A DNA stretch of 64,000 nt from Bacillus infantis NRRL B-14911 (GCF_000473245.1 NC_022524.1:3558501-3622500); one strand, 5' to 3'. Shown: positions 1 through 9,329, counted from the first letter of the stretch. Program-made: numbers and translations. The notes: a model not told the origin generated them from the letters alone.

Positions 1-729
1 GACCTGGTCTTCAAGGTCGCCTTCCAGCACTTTACCGGCTTCCTTCTTCGGAGGGAGATATATTTCGATCGTCTTTGTCTTCGCCTCTACATCATCTTCT
101 TCAAGGTCAAGATCATCCAGCTCAAGCTCCTCAAGCGGCTTTTTCTTCGCCTTCATGATTCCCGGCAGAGAAGGATATCTCGGTTCATTCAAGCCCTGCT
201 GAGCTGTAGCGAGAAGAGGAAGGCTTGTTTCAATCACTTCAGAATCACCTTCAACATCCCGGACAATCGTTGCTGTTGTACCGCTGATGTCCAGTTTCGT
301 GATAGTAGTGATATAAGGGATATCCAGCAGCTCTGCGACACGGGGGCCAACCTGGCCTGAGCCGCCGTCAATGGCCACATTTCCTGCCAGGATCAAATCG
401 GCTTCTTTGTCCTTTAAGTATTCGGACAGGATCTTGGCTGTTGTGAACTGGTCTCCGGCTTCCACATCATCTTCCGTGTTGATCAGTACCGCTTTGTCAG
501 CTCCCATCGCAAGTGCGGTCCGGAGCTGCTTTTCAGCTTCCTCCGTGCCTACGGAAATGACCGTGACTTCGCCGCCATGCTCATCCCTCACCTGGATCGC
601 TTCCTCGACGGCATATTCATCGTACGGGTTAATGATGAATTCTGCGCCATCTTCATTGATCTGTCCGCCCGAAATGGAAATTTTCTCCTCGGTATCAAAG
701 GTTCTTTTTAATAAAACATAAATGTTCAT
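1..729 (-). CDS. etfB: Electron transfer flavoprotein beta subunit, 3' end cut by window edge
   Basis: Beta subunit of the soluble heterodimeric flavoprotein that takes electrons from acyl-CoA dehydrogenases and passes them to the respiratory chain. Reading leftwards from ATG at 727-729 the protein begins MNIYVLLKRTFDTEEKI and contains the NPYDEYAIQ segment typical of EtfB near residues 35-45. The frame is open to base 1 (243 codons); the family is about 257 residues, so roughly 15 C-terminal residues and the etfA gene expected next lie outside. The start is preceded by a GGGAGGG ribosome site. It follows fadB in the fatty-acid cluster, and a cre site sits in the 151-base gap between them, which suggests CcpA control. 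Confidence 0.93.
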   Translation of the reverse strand, partial: MNIYVLLKRTFDTEEKISISGGQINEDGAEFIINPYDEYAVEEAIQVRDEHGGEVTVISVGTEEAEKQLRTALAMGADKAVLINTEDDVEAGDQFTTAKILSEYLKDKEADLILAGNVAIDGGSGQVGPRVAELLDIPYITTITKLDISGTTATIVRDVEGDSEVIETSLPLLATAQQGLNEPRYPSLPGIMKAKKKPLEELELDDLDLEEDDVEAKTKTIEIYLPPKKEAGKVLEGDLEDQV

Positions 730-770
730 TATGTTCCCTCCCAAATTGATAGGTTAGATGAATCGAATAA

Positions 771-786
771 TTGTTTGCGTTTACAT
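771..786 (-). promoter_or_regulatory. CcpA cre site upstream of etfB
   Basis: The minus strand reads ATGTAAACGCAAACAA, which fits the cre consensus WTGNNARCGNWWWCAW at every position. It lies about 42 bases upstream of the etfB start, inside the fadB-etfB gap. Carbon catabolite repression of the FadR regulon by CcpA is established in B. subtilis; binding here is inferred from sequence alone. Confidence 0.75.
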
Positions 787-880
787 TTTAGAAAAAAATA
801 TCAGTTTAAAAGATTGGGAAAATTCAAGGCGGAGTAAATCCCCAGCCAAGAAGCTGAGGGAAACACTCTCTTTGCAGCAG

Positions 881-1654
881 TTATTTTCCTTTAAAAGCAG
901 GCTCTCTTTTTTCAATGAAAGCCGAGATCCCTTCCTGCCCATCTTCAGAGGCGAACACTTTTCCAAAGAGTTCCGCTTCTTTTTCTACCCCATTATAAAA
1001 CTCAGCATGCTTGGAATGGCTGAGAAGCTCAATTGCCGCTTTCAGCGCAATCGGACTCTTCCTGGCAATTTTCTTTGCCATATTAAACGCATTTTCCAGC
1101 AGCTCTTCTTCAGGGAATGCATGGTTGGCCAAGCCATACTGGACTGCCTGGATGCCTGTGATCGGATCACTTGTGAACAGCATTTCCGCTGCCCGTGCAG
1201 ATCCTACCAGCCTTGGCAGCCGCTGTGTGCCGGCAAAGCCCGGGACAAGACCCAGCTGAAGCTCTGGAAGGCCCAGCTTGGCTGTTTCGGAAACAAGCCT
1301 GAAATGGCAGCCCATGGCAAGCTCGAGGCCCCCTCCAAGCGCAGCTCCGTGAATGGCGGCAATAATCGGCTTCGGAAATGATTCCATCCTTTCGAACAGA
1401 TCCTGGCCGAACTTGCCCAGTTTAGAAAAGTCGCCGCTGGACTCTACCTCTGTAAATTCTTTGATGTCAGCGCCCGCTGAGAAGAAACGGCCTTCCCCAT
1501 GGATGAGGACCACCCTGACCTCGTCAGTTTCTTCAATTTCATCCAATACACCGGAAAGCTCTTTAAGCACGCCGGAAGAAAGTGCATTTGCAGGAGGCCG
1601 GCTGATTGCAATCTCGGCAACCATATCCTGATGCGACCAAGTTAAATACTCCAT
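881..1654 (-). CDS. fadB: Enoyl-CoA hydratase
   Basis: Crotonase-family enzyme (257 residues) that hydrates trans-2-enoyl-CoA in beta-oxidation. The oxyanion-hole segment SAGADIKEF lies near residues 59-67 and the second conserved segment HGAALGGGLELAMGCHFRL near 104-122, including the glutamate expected in active hydratases. The start ATG has a GGAGGG site 5 bases upstream. The gene follows fadR by 52 bases and precedes etfB, the order of the B. subtilis lcfA-fadR-fadB-etfB-etfA operon. Substrate chain length cannot be judged; crotonase relatives also act on branched or aromatic CoA esters, but the context favours fatty acids. Confidence 0.9.
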   Translation of the reverse strand: MEYLTWSHQDMVAEIAISRPPANALSSGVLKELSGVLDEIEETDEVRVVLIHGEGRFFSAGADIKEFTEVESSGDFSKLGKFGQDLFERMESFPKPIIAAIHGAALGGGLELAMGCHFRLVSETAKLGLPELQLGLVPGFAGTQRLPRLVGSARAAEMLFTSDPITGIQAVQYGLANHAFPEEELLENAFNMAKKIARKSPIALKAAIELLSHSKHAEFYNGVEKEAELFGKVFASEDGQEGISAFIEKREPAFKGK

Positions 1655-1706
1655 GTTTACCCTCCTATAATCGTCGGTTTACTCTTATTATCAGAGTCTG
1701 CCTGCC

Positions 1707-2294
1707 CTAACGGCTGGAACAGCCGTGCACAAGCAGTTTATGGACAGCAGGGGCCAGATCAGTCAGGCTGTACTTTTGGTCGTTCATGACCCAGGTCGTT
1801 ACAGTTTCGTCTATTGTGCCAAAAATCATCTGTCTGGCCAGCCTGATATCAAGCGAGGGTGAAAATTCCCCGGTTTCAATTCCTGATGCAAGTATCTGAT
1901 CGATCGCCTTCAAATAGCCTTTCAGCACGTCATTGATTTTTAAGCGCAAATCCTTATTGGACTGCCTTAATTCAAGCTGGGTGACAATGGCCAGATGGTG
2001 ATCTTCAGATAAAAGCTTGAAATGATTTTCGACCATCATTAATAATTTCTCTGTGGCTGAGTCATTTCCTGCAATATTCTGTTCGATTTTTTCAACAAAA
2101 GATCCCATTTTCTCTTCAAAAAGTGAAATCAGGATATCTTCCTTATTCTTAAAATATAAGTATATCGTCCCGTCAGCCACCCCGGCCTGCCTCGCAATTT
2201 TCGAAACCTGGGCCTGGTGGTAGCCGTTTTCTGCTATAACCACTACAGCAGCTTCAATAATTTGCATATATTTTGGTTTATTCTTCTTCAACAT
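1707..2294 (-). CDS. fadR: TetR-family repressor of fatty acid degradation FadR
   Basis: Acyl-CoA-responsive repressor of beta-oxidation genes (195 residues from the chosen start). The N-terminal TetR helix-turn-helix covers about residues 10-55 (KIARQAGVADGTIYLYFKNK), followed by the ligand domain with LAIVTQLELRQSN and IFGTIDETVTTWVMNDQ, both close to B. subtilis FadR as I recall it. I chose ATG 2292-2294 (MLKKNKPKYMQII), preceded by GGGGG 4 bases upstream. The longer frame to 2390 is rejected because it would start on the operator, at or before the predicted transcription start. The gene has its own sigma-A promoter with the FadR operator directly after the -10 box, so it is probably autoregulated. 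Confidence 0.95.
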   Translation of the reverse strand: MLKKNKPKYMQIIEAAVVVIAENGYHQAQVSKIARQAGVADGTIYLYFKNKEDILISLFEEKMGSFVEKIEQNIAGNDSATEKLLMMVENHFKLLSEDHHLAIVTQLELRQSNKDLRLKINDVLKGYLKAIDQILASGIETGEFSPSLDIRLARQMIFGTIDETVTTWVMNDQKYSLTDLAPAVHKLLVHGCSSR

Positions 2295-2370
2295 TTTTCC
2301 CCCGTTCCATTTATCAAAAAGCGCAAAGAAAGGGATAATGCTGTCATGCAGATTGTTCCTTTGTGCTAAA

Positions 2371-2390
2371 ATGAATGAATCATCATTCAT
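2371..2390. promoter_or_regulatory. FadR operator
   Basis: The sequence ATGAATGAATCATCATTCAT is a near-palindrome matching the TGAATGANTANTCATTCA-type FadR box known in Bacillus. It lies directly downstream of the fadR -10 element, so bound FadR would block its own transcription. The match is visible; binding is inferred. Confidence 0.88.
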
Positions 2391-2396
2391 ATTTTT

Positions 2397-2425
2397 ATAA
2401 TAGTATTACAAGCAAAAGTTGTCAA
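2397..2425 (-). promoter_or_regulatory. Sigma-A promoter of fadR
   Basis: On the minus strand TTGACA (2420-2425) and TATTAT (2397-2402) are separated by 17 bases, a near-consensus housekeeping promoter. The FadR operator begins 7 bases past the -10 box. Confidence 0.85.
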
Positions 2426-2574
2426 GAATTTGTCATGATAAAATTTTCTTATCGGCGCTGAGGCGGACAAGCTCTATTTTTCAAAATAAAGAGTCCGAAT
2501 GGAGATCCGGTCTCAGGAAGGATTTGAATCTGTTTGTTTATACTTTACTCTATTATCCGCTATTTTAAAAATGA

Positions 2575-4278
2575 TCAGGCTTGCTTTTTCTGTTCTTCTT
2601 CCAATTTCTTTTTCTCTTCTTCTACAAGAGCCCGGCGCAGTATTTTTCCGACGGCTGTTTTCGGGAGCTCACTCCTGAATTCATAAATCCTTGGAACCTT
2701 GTAGGCAGCAAGATGTTTCCTCGCAAAGTCATTCAATTCTTCTTCGGATGCCTCATGCCCTTCTTTCATCACTATATAGGCTTTGACCGTTTCCCCCCTG
2801 TATGGGTCAGGAATCCCTGCAGCCACAACTTCCTGTACGCCCGGATGTTCATAGATGACTTCTTCTATTTCACGCGGGTAAATATTGAAGCCGCCGGCAA
2901 TGATCATATCTTTTTTGCGGTCCACAACATAGAAATAGCCTGATTCGTCCATATACCCAAGATCACCTGTGAGGAGCCAGCCATCCCTTAGAGTCTGGGC
3001 CGTATCTTCCGGACGGTTCCAGTAGCCTTTCATGACTTGAGGGCCCTTTACTGCTATTTCCCCGACTTCCCCGGGAGGCAGCTTTTCGCCATTTTCCATT
3101 GAGAACACCGCAGCATCTGTATCAGGCCATGGCACACCAATGCTTCCTTTAACCCGCGGACGGTCCCATAGATAGTTTGAATGGGTGACCGGCGAAGATT
3201 CTGTCAGCCCGTAGCCTTCAACGAGCTTTCCTCCCGTCACTTCCTCAAAACGCTGCTGTACTTCAACCGGCAGGGGAGCTGAGCCGCTGATGCAGGAATC
3301 GATCGATGACAGGTCATATTTCTGAAGATCCGGATGGTTGAGAAGCCCGATATAGATGGTTGGCGCTCCAGGAAACAGGGTTGGCCTTTGCTTTTGGATG
3401 GTTTTCAAAGTTGTCTCGGCATCAAATTTCGGCAGCAGGACCATCTTATATGCCTGCATAATGGAAAGGATCATCACAGTGGTCATGCCGTACACATGAA
3501 AAAACGGCAGCAGGCCGAGAACGATTTCTTCCCCGCGGCGGCATTTGTAAAGCCATGCCTGGCACATGGAAGCGTTGCTGACAAGATTCCTGTGGGTAAG
3601 CATGACCCCTTTGGGGAATCCTGTGGTCCCGCCTGTATATTGCAGCAGGGCGATATCTTCTTCATAGTCGAAGCTATGCTCCTTCAGGCTGCCGATGGGA
3701 CGCTTCAATATTTCCTTCAGCAAGTGGTTATTTCCTTCATGCTTCACATTAACTACAATGCCATATTGCTTTTTCTGGATATACGGGTAGACAAGATTCT
3801 TCGGGAAAGGGAGAGCATCTTTGACAGCGGTTACAATAATATGCTTAATCTCTGTTTTTGGGACAGCCTTTGAAACACGCGGAAACAGAATATCAAGTGT
3901 GATGATGGCTTTTGCCCCGGAGTCTTTCATCTGGTACTCAATTTCTCTTTCCATATAGAGCGGATTGGTCTGGACTACCACCCCGCCCGCTATCAGGATG
4001 CCATAGTAGCTGATGACTGACTGCGGGGTATTGGGAAGCATGATGGCCACTCTGTCCCCTTTTTCGATGCCCAGCCCCTGAAGATAGGAGGCAAGCTTGA
4101 GCGCCTGCTCATACACCTCCTTAAATGTAAATTCCCTGCCCATAAAGTGAATGGCGCTTTTGGTTGGAAACTCCTCTGCTGCTCTTTTTAAATACTGCTG
4201 TACCGGTTCGTCTGTGTATGTCAAAGTCGGGGGGATATCTTCCGGATAGCTTTGAAGCCAAGGCCTTTCTTCTGTCAT
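2575..4278 (-). CDS. lcfA: Long-chain-fatty-acid--CoA ligase
   Basis: Activates long-chain fatty acids to acyl-CoA with ATP, the entry step of beta-oxidation. It is 567 residues, normal for FadD/LcfA. The AMP-binding signature YTGGTTGFPKGV is near residues 214-225, the VEGYGLTESSP motif near 353-363, LTGDLGY near 435 and the C-terminal catalytic-lysine segment TAVGKILRR near 543-551. The start ATG has a GAAGGAGGG ribosome site. It is the first gene of the fadR-fadB-etfB cluster, with its own strong promoter and an unidentified palindrome at the start site. About 280 bases separate it from fadR, which has a separate promoter. Confidence 0.95.
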   Translation of the reverse strand: MTEERPWLQSYPEDIPPTLTYTDEPVQQYLKRAAEEFPTKSAIHFMGREFTFKEVYEQALKLASYLQGLGIEKGDRVAIMLPNTPQSVISYYGILIAGGVVVQTNPLYMEREIEYQMKDSGAKAIITLDILFPRVSKAVPKTEIKHIIVTAVKDALPFPKNLVYPYIQKKQYGIVVNVKHEGNNHLLKEILKRPIGSLKEHSFDYEEDIALLQYTGGTTGFPKGVMLTHRNLVSNASMCQAWLYKCRRGEEIVLGLLPFFHVYGMTTVMILSIMQAYKMVLLPKFDAETTLKTIQKQRPTLFPGAPTIYIGLLNHPDLQKYDLSSIDSCISGSAPLPVEVQQRFEEVTGGKLVEGYGLTESSPVTHSNYLWDRPRVKGSIGVPWPDTDAAVFSMENGEKLPPGEVGEIAVKGPQVMKGYWNRPEDTAQTLRDGWLLTGDLGYMDESGYFYVVDRKKDMIIAGGFNIYPREIEEVIYEHPGVQEVVAAGIPDPYRGETVKAYIVMKEGHEASEEELNDFARKHLAAYKVPRIYEFRSELPKTAVGKILRRALVEEEKKKLEEEQKKQA

Positions 4279-4304
4279 TTTTTTCCCTCCTTCAAAAATG
4301 ATTT

Positions 4305-4320
4305 GTTAGAACATTCTAAC
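4305..4320. promoter_or_regulatory. Palindromic operator candidate at the lcfA start site
   Basis: GTTAGAACATTCTAAC has two 7-base inverted arms (GTTAGAA/TTCTAAC) around a 2-base centre. It begins 11 bases downstream of the lcfA -10 box, where a repressor would block transcription. It does not match the FadR box at 2371 and I cannot assign a regulator. Confidence 0.6.
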
Positions 4321-4331
4321 TGTTCCCATTC

Positions 4332-4360
4332 ATTATAGTATAAGGAAATAATCATGACAA
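4332..4360 (-). promoter_or_regulatory. Sigma-A promoter of lcfA
   Basis: Minus strand TTGTCA (4355-4360) and TATAAT (4332-4337) with a 17-base spacer, about 54 bases upstream of the lcfA ATG. Confidence 0.82.
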
Positions 4361-4401
4361 TCTGTATGAGCCAAAGGACCTGCTGTTTGGTTCCTGAAAA
4401 A

Positions 4402-4449
4402 TAAAAAAACTGCAGGCATGCCCCGCATTAAGGGTTTGCCTGCAGTTTT
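4402..4449 (-). terminator. Rho-independent terminator after yshE and the small ORF
   Basis: Arms CTGCAGGCA (4410-4418) and TGCCTGCAG (4437-4445) form a 9-bp stem. On the minus strand the stem is followed by seven T residues. It ends the transcript of the yshE/mutS2 cluster before the lcfA promoter. Confidence 0.88.
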
Positions 4450-4476
4450 TGCCGCCATATGCCGGCGGCTCTAACT

Positions 4477-4560
4477 TTATGCGATGAAAAATATATACAC
4501 GGCTCCGATGACTATAAATAGCCCGCAAAGCACCAGAAGAATTTTCGCCAATTTTTCCAC
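4477..4560 (-). CDS. 27-residue single-pass membrane peptide (putative)
   Basis: A short frame starts at GTG 4558-4560 and encodes a peptide beginning MEKLAKILLVLCGLFIV and ending YIFFIA, then TAA. After a short basic start (two lysines) nearly the whole peptide is hydrophobic, as in a single transmembrane helix. A GGGAG ribosome site lies 5 bases upstream, the frame opens 17 bases after the yshE stop, and a strong terminator follows about 30 bases downstream, so it sits inside a transcript. I recognise no family. Being so short it could be chance, but the ribosome site, position and composition favour a real gene. Confidence 0.55.
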   Translation of the reverse strand: MEKLAKILLVLCGLFIVIGAVYIFFIA

Positions 4561-4577
4561 AGTTCTCCCGCTCCCTG

Positions 4578-4982
4578 TTAGATGCCTGCCCCGATGACAT
4601 ATGACAATCCGATTGAAATGACCATGGATATGAATCCGACCGCCTTGTTATTATTTTCGATTTCCTCATCGATCCTGAACTTCGGGGTCAGGAATTCATA
4701 AATGAAATAGCCTGCCAGCAAAAGGAAAAACCCGAAGACCCCCCAGCCGATCATGGTGAAAAGTGAATCATGCTGAGAAATGGAATGCCTGAAGATGTTG
4801 GCGATCCCGAATATCTTCCCCCCTGTTGCCATGGCTACAGCAATATTGCCTTTTTTGATTTCTTCCCAGTTTTTATATTTAGTGACAAGTTCAAAAATGG
4901 CCAAAAACACAATCATGCACAAAATGACGACGCTGTAATATGCCGCTGTCTGGATATACTCATTTTCCCAAAAACCGTTCAT
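4578..4982 (-). CDS. yshE: DUF350 family membrane protein (YshE)
   Basis: Membrane protein of 134 residues with about four hydrophobic segments: near residues 15-35, 50-62, 76-93 and 112-132. The charged segment EEIKKGNIAVAMATGGKIFGIANIF between the first and second is typical of DUF350 proteins. The family has no firmly established function. It lies 14 bases after mutS2 and before lcfA, as I recall for B. subtilis yshE, and so is probably cotranscribed with the mutS2 cluster. Confidence 0.85.
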   Translation of the reverse strand: MNGFWENEYIQTAAYYSVVILCMIVFLAIFELVTKYKNWEEIKKGNIAVAMATGGKIFGIANIFRHSISQHDSLFTMIGWGVFGFFLLLAGYFIYEFLTPKFRIDEEIENNNKAVGFISMVISIGLSYVIGAGI

Positions 4983-4996
4983 TCAGACTCTCCCCA

Positions 4997-7351
4997 TCAT
5001 TTGAACTCCACCACGGTTACGCCTGATCCGCCTTCACCCGCTTCCCCGAAACGGATCCGCTTTACAGACCGGTGGTTCTTCAAGTATTCCTGCACTCCCT
5101 GGCGCAGAGCCCCTGTCCCTTTTCCATGAATGATCGAGACCCGGGGATAATTGGACAATAGCGCATCATCAATATATTTCTCGACTCTGATCAGCGCATC
5201 CTCATACCGCTCACCGCGCAGGTCCAGTTCAAGGCCTACATGGGAGTCCCTGCCTTTTACGATGGCCATCGCCTTTGTTTCCTTCGGCTTTGGACTTTTA
5301 ATAAACTCCAGGTCCCGTTCTTTTACCTTCATTTTCAGGATGCCGATCTGAACCTGCCACTCGTCTTCTGAAGCTCTTTCCAGAAGATGCCCTTTTTGGC
5401 CAAAGGTCAGTACCTTTACTTCATCCCCGGCTGCAAAATCATGCTTGTCAGACTTTCTTGCCTCTTTTTTGCTTTTGCTGACTTTCGGTGCAGCATCCTC
5501 CAGCTTCTTCCGGGCGTCGATCAGCTCATGCTCCTTCACTTCAGCATGCTTTTCGATGCGCATCTTTCTGAGATCACGGATGATCTCTTCTGCTTCCGCC
5601 TTCGCCTTCTCGACAATGTCAGCGGCTTTGGCGGCAGCCTTTTCCTGCATCTCGTCCTTTTGCTCATAATACTCCATCATCTGCTTCTGCATATCCTTAT
5701 GGAGCATATCAGCGCCCCGCAGCAGCTCGTGAGCCTCTTCCAGCTCTTTTTCCGCCTGGCGCCTGCTGTCTTCAAGAGACGCGATCATGTTCTCGATCTG
5801 GCTGCTGTCCTCGCTCACATGGGAGCGTGCAGATTCGATTACAGAATTATCGAGGCCAAGGCGCCTGGAGATTTCAAAGGCATTGCTCCGGCCCGGTACC
5901 CCGATCAGGAGTTTATAAGTGGGGCTGAGCGTCTCAATATCGAATTCGACACTGGCATTGATAACTCCTTCCCTGTTATACCCGTAAGCCTTCAGTTCAG
6001 GATAATGGGTCGTCGCAATAACGCGGCTGCCCCTTTTGTATACCTCATCAAGGATGGAAATAGCAAGGGCTGCCCCTTCCTGCGGATCTGTCCCGGCTCC
6101 AAGCTCATCGAAAAGGACAAGGCTTTCAAAATCAGCCTTGGCTAAAATATCAACAATATTGACCATATGTGAAGAAAATGTACTCAAGCTTTGTTCAATA
6201 GACTGCTCATCCCCGATATCCGCATAGACAGCCCCAAATACAGACACCTCTGATCCATCCAGAGCAGGAATCTGCAGGCCTGCCTGGGCCATCAGCGTAC
6301 ACAACCCCACAGTCTTAAGCGTTACAGTCTTTCCTCCGGTATTCGGTCCCGTAATCACAATGGTTGTGTAGTCCCTGCCTAAGGAAATATCGTTAGCCAC
6401 CGCTTCATCTATCTGCAACAGCGGATGCCTTGCCTTGAATAGATTGATCCTTCGCTCATTATTCACTTCCGGCTTGGATGCTTTAAGCCTCCTGCTGTAC
6501 CTTCCCTTTGCAAACATAAAGTCAACCTCGGCCAGGACCTCGACGATCATATCGAGCTCAGGCTGATAGGCCGCCGCCCGTCCGGAAAGTTCAACTAGTA
6601 TGCGCTCAATTTCCTGCTGTTCCTTCACCCTGATGCTCTGCAGCTCGTTGTTCAGCTGCACGATTGCCTGCGGTTCAATGAACAGCGTCTGCCCTGATGA
6701 ACTTTGATCATGGATGATTCCCCCGTAATGGCCGCGGTATTCCTGTTTGACCGGGATGACAAAACGGTCATTCCGGATGGTGATAATGGCATCTGACAGC
6801 ATTTTCGCCGCATTGGAAGAACGGATCATGCTCTCCAGCCGCTCACGCACACGTGACTCCCTTGTGCGAAGCTGTGTTCTGATGGACCGGAGGGCATCGC
6901 TCGCACTATCCAGCATTTCGCCGTTTTCATCGATTGCCATGCGGATGGCCTCTTCAAGCTCAGCCAGCACGATTACCCTATCCATATACTCAGTCAGTAT
7001 CGGCAGTTCTGATTCTTCGTTTGAAAAATCATCAACAAAGCGCTTCAGCTGTCTGCTTGCATGGACTGTGCTTGCAATCTGCACCAGTTCCTGGGGGCTC
7101 AGCATGCCTCCAATCACTGATCTTTTTACATGGGGACGGATATCAAAAATGCCCCCAAGCGGAATATTGCCTTTTATCCGCAGCACTTTAACCGCTTCAT
7201 CTGTTTCCTCCTGCAGCCGCACCACTTCTTCGTAATCGGCAGAAGGAAGGAGCACTTCTGCTTTGCTGCGTCCAAGCGAAGATGACACATGCTCAAGCAG
7301 CTGCTCCCTGACTTTATTAAATTCAAGCACCTTAAGCACCCGTGAATCCAT
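4997..7351 (-). CDS. mutS2: Endonuclease MutS2 (MutSB)
   Basis: MutS-like ATPase with a C-terminal Smr nuclease domain, 784 residues (family about 785). The core and clamp occupy about residues 1-320, the Walker A GPNTGGKT is at 335-342, the Walker B segment [12 protein letters not shown] lies near 410 and [10 protein letters not shown] near 445. A charged coiled coil follows at about 515-620 and the Smr domain fills the last 72 residues ([21 protein letters not shown]). It lacks the mismatch-reading N-terminal domain of MutS1. The family acts on branched DNA to limit recombination and, in B. subtilis, has been linked to rescue of collided ribosomes. It follows polX with an 88-base gap. Confidence 0.97.
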   Translation of the reverse strand: MDSRVLKVLEFNKVREQLLEHVSSSLGRSKAEVLLPSADYEEVVRLQEETDEAVKVLRIKGNIPLGGIFDIRPHVKRSVIGGMLSPQELVQIASTVHASRQLKRFVDDFSNEESELPILTEYMDRVIVLAELEEAIRMAIDENGEMLDSASDALRSIRTQLRTRESRVRERLESMIRSSNAAKMLSDAIITIRNDRFVIPVKQEYRGHYGGIIHDQSSSGQTLFIEPQAIVQLNNELQSIRVKEQQEIERILVELSGRAAAYQPELDMIVEVLAEVDFMFAKGRYSRRLKASKPEVNNERRINLFKARHPLLQIDEAVANDISLGRDYTTIVITGPNTGGKTVTLKTVGLCTLMAQAGLQIPALDGSEVSVFGAVYADIGDEQSIEQSLSTFSSHMVNIVDILAKADFESLVLFDELGAGTDPQEGAALAISILDEVYKRGSRVIATTHYPELKAYGYNREGVINASVEFDIETLSPTYKLLIGVPGRSNAFEISRRLGLDNSVIESARSHVSEDSSQIENMIASLEDSRRQAEKELEEAHELLRGADMLHKDMQKQMMEYYEQKDEMQEKAAAKAADIVEKAKAEAEEIIRDLRKMRIEKHAEVKEHELIDARKKLEDAAPKVSKSKKEARKSDKHDFAAGDEVKVLTFGQKGHLLERASEDEWQVQIGILKMKVKERDLEFIKSPKPKETKAMAIVKGRDSHVGLELDLRGERYEDALIRVEKYIDDALLSNYPRVSIIHGKGTGALRQGVQEYLKNHRSVKRIRFGEAGEGGSGVTVVEFK

Positions 7352-7439
7352 GGAGTAATTCCTCCCTTTTTCTTTCTAGTCCTTCTCTATATAAGCCCTC
7401 AAGTCCGGCTGTAATTCTCCGCCTTTGACAAAGGGATCA

Positions 7440-9158
7440 TCAATCATTCCGTTTAAGGAAGGAAAGAAGTTCTTCCATGCTGTAAGCATTTATCACATTT
7501 TCCTTCCTCAGCCATGCCTTTCTCCCTGCTGCAGCACCGATTTCCATATGGATGAGGGTGTCAAGCTTATGCGCATCTGTATTGATGACAAGCTTCACTC
7601 CCGCCTCCTGTGCCTTCCTTAAATGTTCTGCTGCCAAATCAAGCCGGTTCGGGTTGGCATTCAGCTCCAGGGCAGTATTTGTCTCCCTGGCAAGCTCGAT
7701 CAGCATCTCCATATCCACCTGATAGCCTTCCCTCCGGCCGATCAGCCTGCCGGTCGGGTGGGCGATGATATCCACATGGCCGTTCATCAGGGCCGTCTTC
7801 AGACGTTCCATTATTTTATCCTTTGGCTGGCTGAAGGAGGAATGGATCGAGGCGATGACCACATCAACTTCTGCCAGCAAGTCATCTTCAAAATCGAGCG
7901 TCCCATCCGGAAGGATATCCATCTCGATCCCTGTCAGGATTTTGATGTCGTCATATTTTTCATTCAAACTCCTGATCTCTTCCATTTGCTTTCTCAGTCT
8001 TTCCGGCGTCAGTCCATTTGCTACCTTCAGGTACTGGGAATGATCAGTGATGGCCAAATATTGATAGCCTCTTTTGCGGCATGCCTCTGCCATTTCTTCA
8101 ATAGTGTGGGCACCGTCGCTCCAGGTGGAGTGCATATGAAGATCTCCCTTTATATCTTCCAGGGAAATGAGCTCCATGCCTGCCTTAAAATCTTCTACCT
8201 CACGGCCGTCCTCGCGGATTTCCGGAGGGATGAAAGGGAGGCCGAAATGCGCATAAAAGGCTTCTTCATCCTTGAAAGTAAGGACTTCGCCCGTTTCAGC
8301 ATTCTCAACACCATACTCACTTATTTTTTCCCCGCGTTCCTTTGCCAGCTGGCGCATCCGCACATTATGGTCCTTAGAGCCGGTAAAATGATGAAGCGCT
8401 GTCGCAAATTCATCCTGTGATACGATCCGGAAATCAGCAGACACATCATACTGATGATCAAATGTCAGCGAGACCTTTGTGTCGCCTGCAGCAATGACAT
8501 CCTTAATGCCCGGAAGGCTGAGCAGGGCTTCTTTCACTGATGAAGGATCATCCGAAGCAATGATAAAATCCAGGTCCTTGACTGTTTCCCGCATCCTGCG
8601 CAGGCTGCCTGCCCTGGAGAACCTGATGATCGAATCCACCCCTGCAAGCCTTGCTTCAATATCCTCTGCAATCGGAAGCACAAAGGCAGCCGGGAGACGG
8701 TCCGGCCTTTTACCTGCATTGGCAAGCGCTTCAAGGATCTTTTCCTCTGTTTTCTTTCCGAAGCCTGCAAGCGCCTGAACCCCGCCGTCCCTGCATGCCT
8801 GCTCAAGGTCTTCAGCGTCCTCGACCCCAAGCTCCTTATAGAGCTTCGCTATCTTCTTGCCGCCAAGTCCCGGCAGCTGGAGCAGCGGGATAAGGCCTGC
8901 AGGCACTTCTTCCTGCAGCTCCTTCAGCACGGTTGATGTTCCTTCTTCGATATATTCCTCGATGACCGCAGCCGTCCCTTTACCGATACCGGAAAGCTTC
9001 GTGAAATCCTTTATTTCTGAAAACTTGTCATCATTTGCTTCCAGGGCTCCTGCAGCCTTCCGGAAGGCCGCGACCTTGAACGGATTTTCACCTTTCAATT
9101 CCATATATACTGCTATTGTCTCCAATAGTCTTACCACATCTTTTTTATTTGGGTTCAT
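7440..9158 (-). CDS. polX: Family X DNA polymerase with PHP exonuclease domain (PolX)
   Basis: Repair polymerase joining an N-terminal pol-beta-like domain to a C-terminal PHP 3'-5' exonuclease. Helix-hairpin-helix motifs (LPGLGGKKIAKLY and AGFGKKTEEKI) lie at about residues 95-135, a polymerase metal motif KDLDFIIASDD near 195, and PHP motifs HMHSTWSDG near 340 and ITDHSQYL near 373. I chose ATG 9156-9158 (MNPNKKDVVRLL, 572 residues), placed 7 bases after AGGTG; an in-frame GTG three codons earlier overlaps that site. B. subtilis PolX is 570 residues. It belongs to the zapA-cvpA-polX-mutS2 run. Confidence 0.95.
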   Translation of the reverse strand: MNPNKKDVVRLLETIAVYMELKGENPFKVAAFRKAAGALEANDDKFSEIKDFTKLSGIGKGTAAVIEEYIEEGTSTVLKELQEEVPAGLIPLLQLPGLGGKKIAKLYKELGVEDAEDLEQACRDGGVQALAGFGKKTEEKILEALANAGKRPDRLPAAFVLPIAEDIEARLAGVDSIIRFSRAGSLRRMRETVKDLDFIIASDDPSSVKEALLSLPGIKDVIAAGDTKVSLTFDHQYDVSADFRIVSQDEFATALHHFTGSKDHNVRMRQLAKERGEKISEYGVENAETGEVLTFKDEEAFYAHFGLPFIPPEIREDGREVEDFKAGMELISLEDIKGDLHMHSTWSDGAHTIEEMAEACRKRGYQYLAITDHSQYLKVANGLTPERLRKQMEEIRSLNEKYDDIKILTGIEMDILPDGTLDFEDDLLAEVDVVIASIHSSFSQPKDKIMERLKTALMNGHVDIIAHPTGRLIGRREGYQVDMEMLIELARETNTALELNANPNRLDLAAEHLRKAQEAGVKLVINTDAHKLDTLIHMEIGAAAGRKAWLRKENVINAYSMEELLSFLKRND

Positions 9159-9329
9159 TTTCTGCACCTGCCTTTAGAACATTCTCTCTCCTTATCCTTA
9201 CCCTGAAACAGCGATTATTCTCCCATTCCATCCAGGAGAGCATATAAGTATAATAGCAAACATAGCCTACTATCACGATTTTTTAAATAAACTGTGCTAA
9301 ACACGCTGTTGATTTTGGGGAATCAGCAC

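Noticed and set aside
2295-2390. N-terminal extension of FadR from 2390
   Set aside because: It would begin on the FadR operator at about the transcription start, has no ribosome site, and the family begins at the ATG at 2294.
4352-4669. 105-codon minus-strand frame across the yshE end and terminator
   Set aside because: It reads through the terminator hairpin in a different frame from yshE and the small peptide and looks random.
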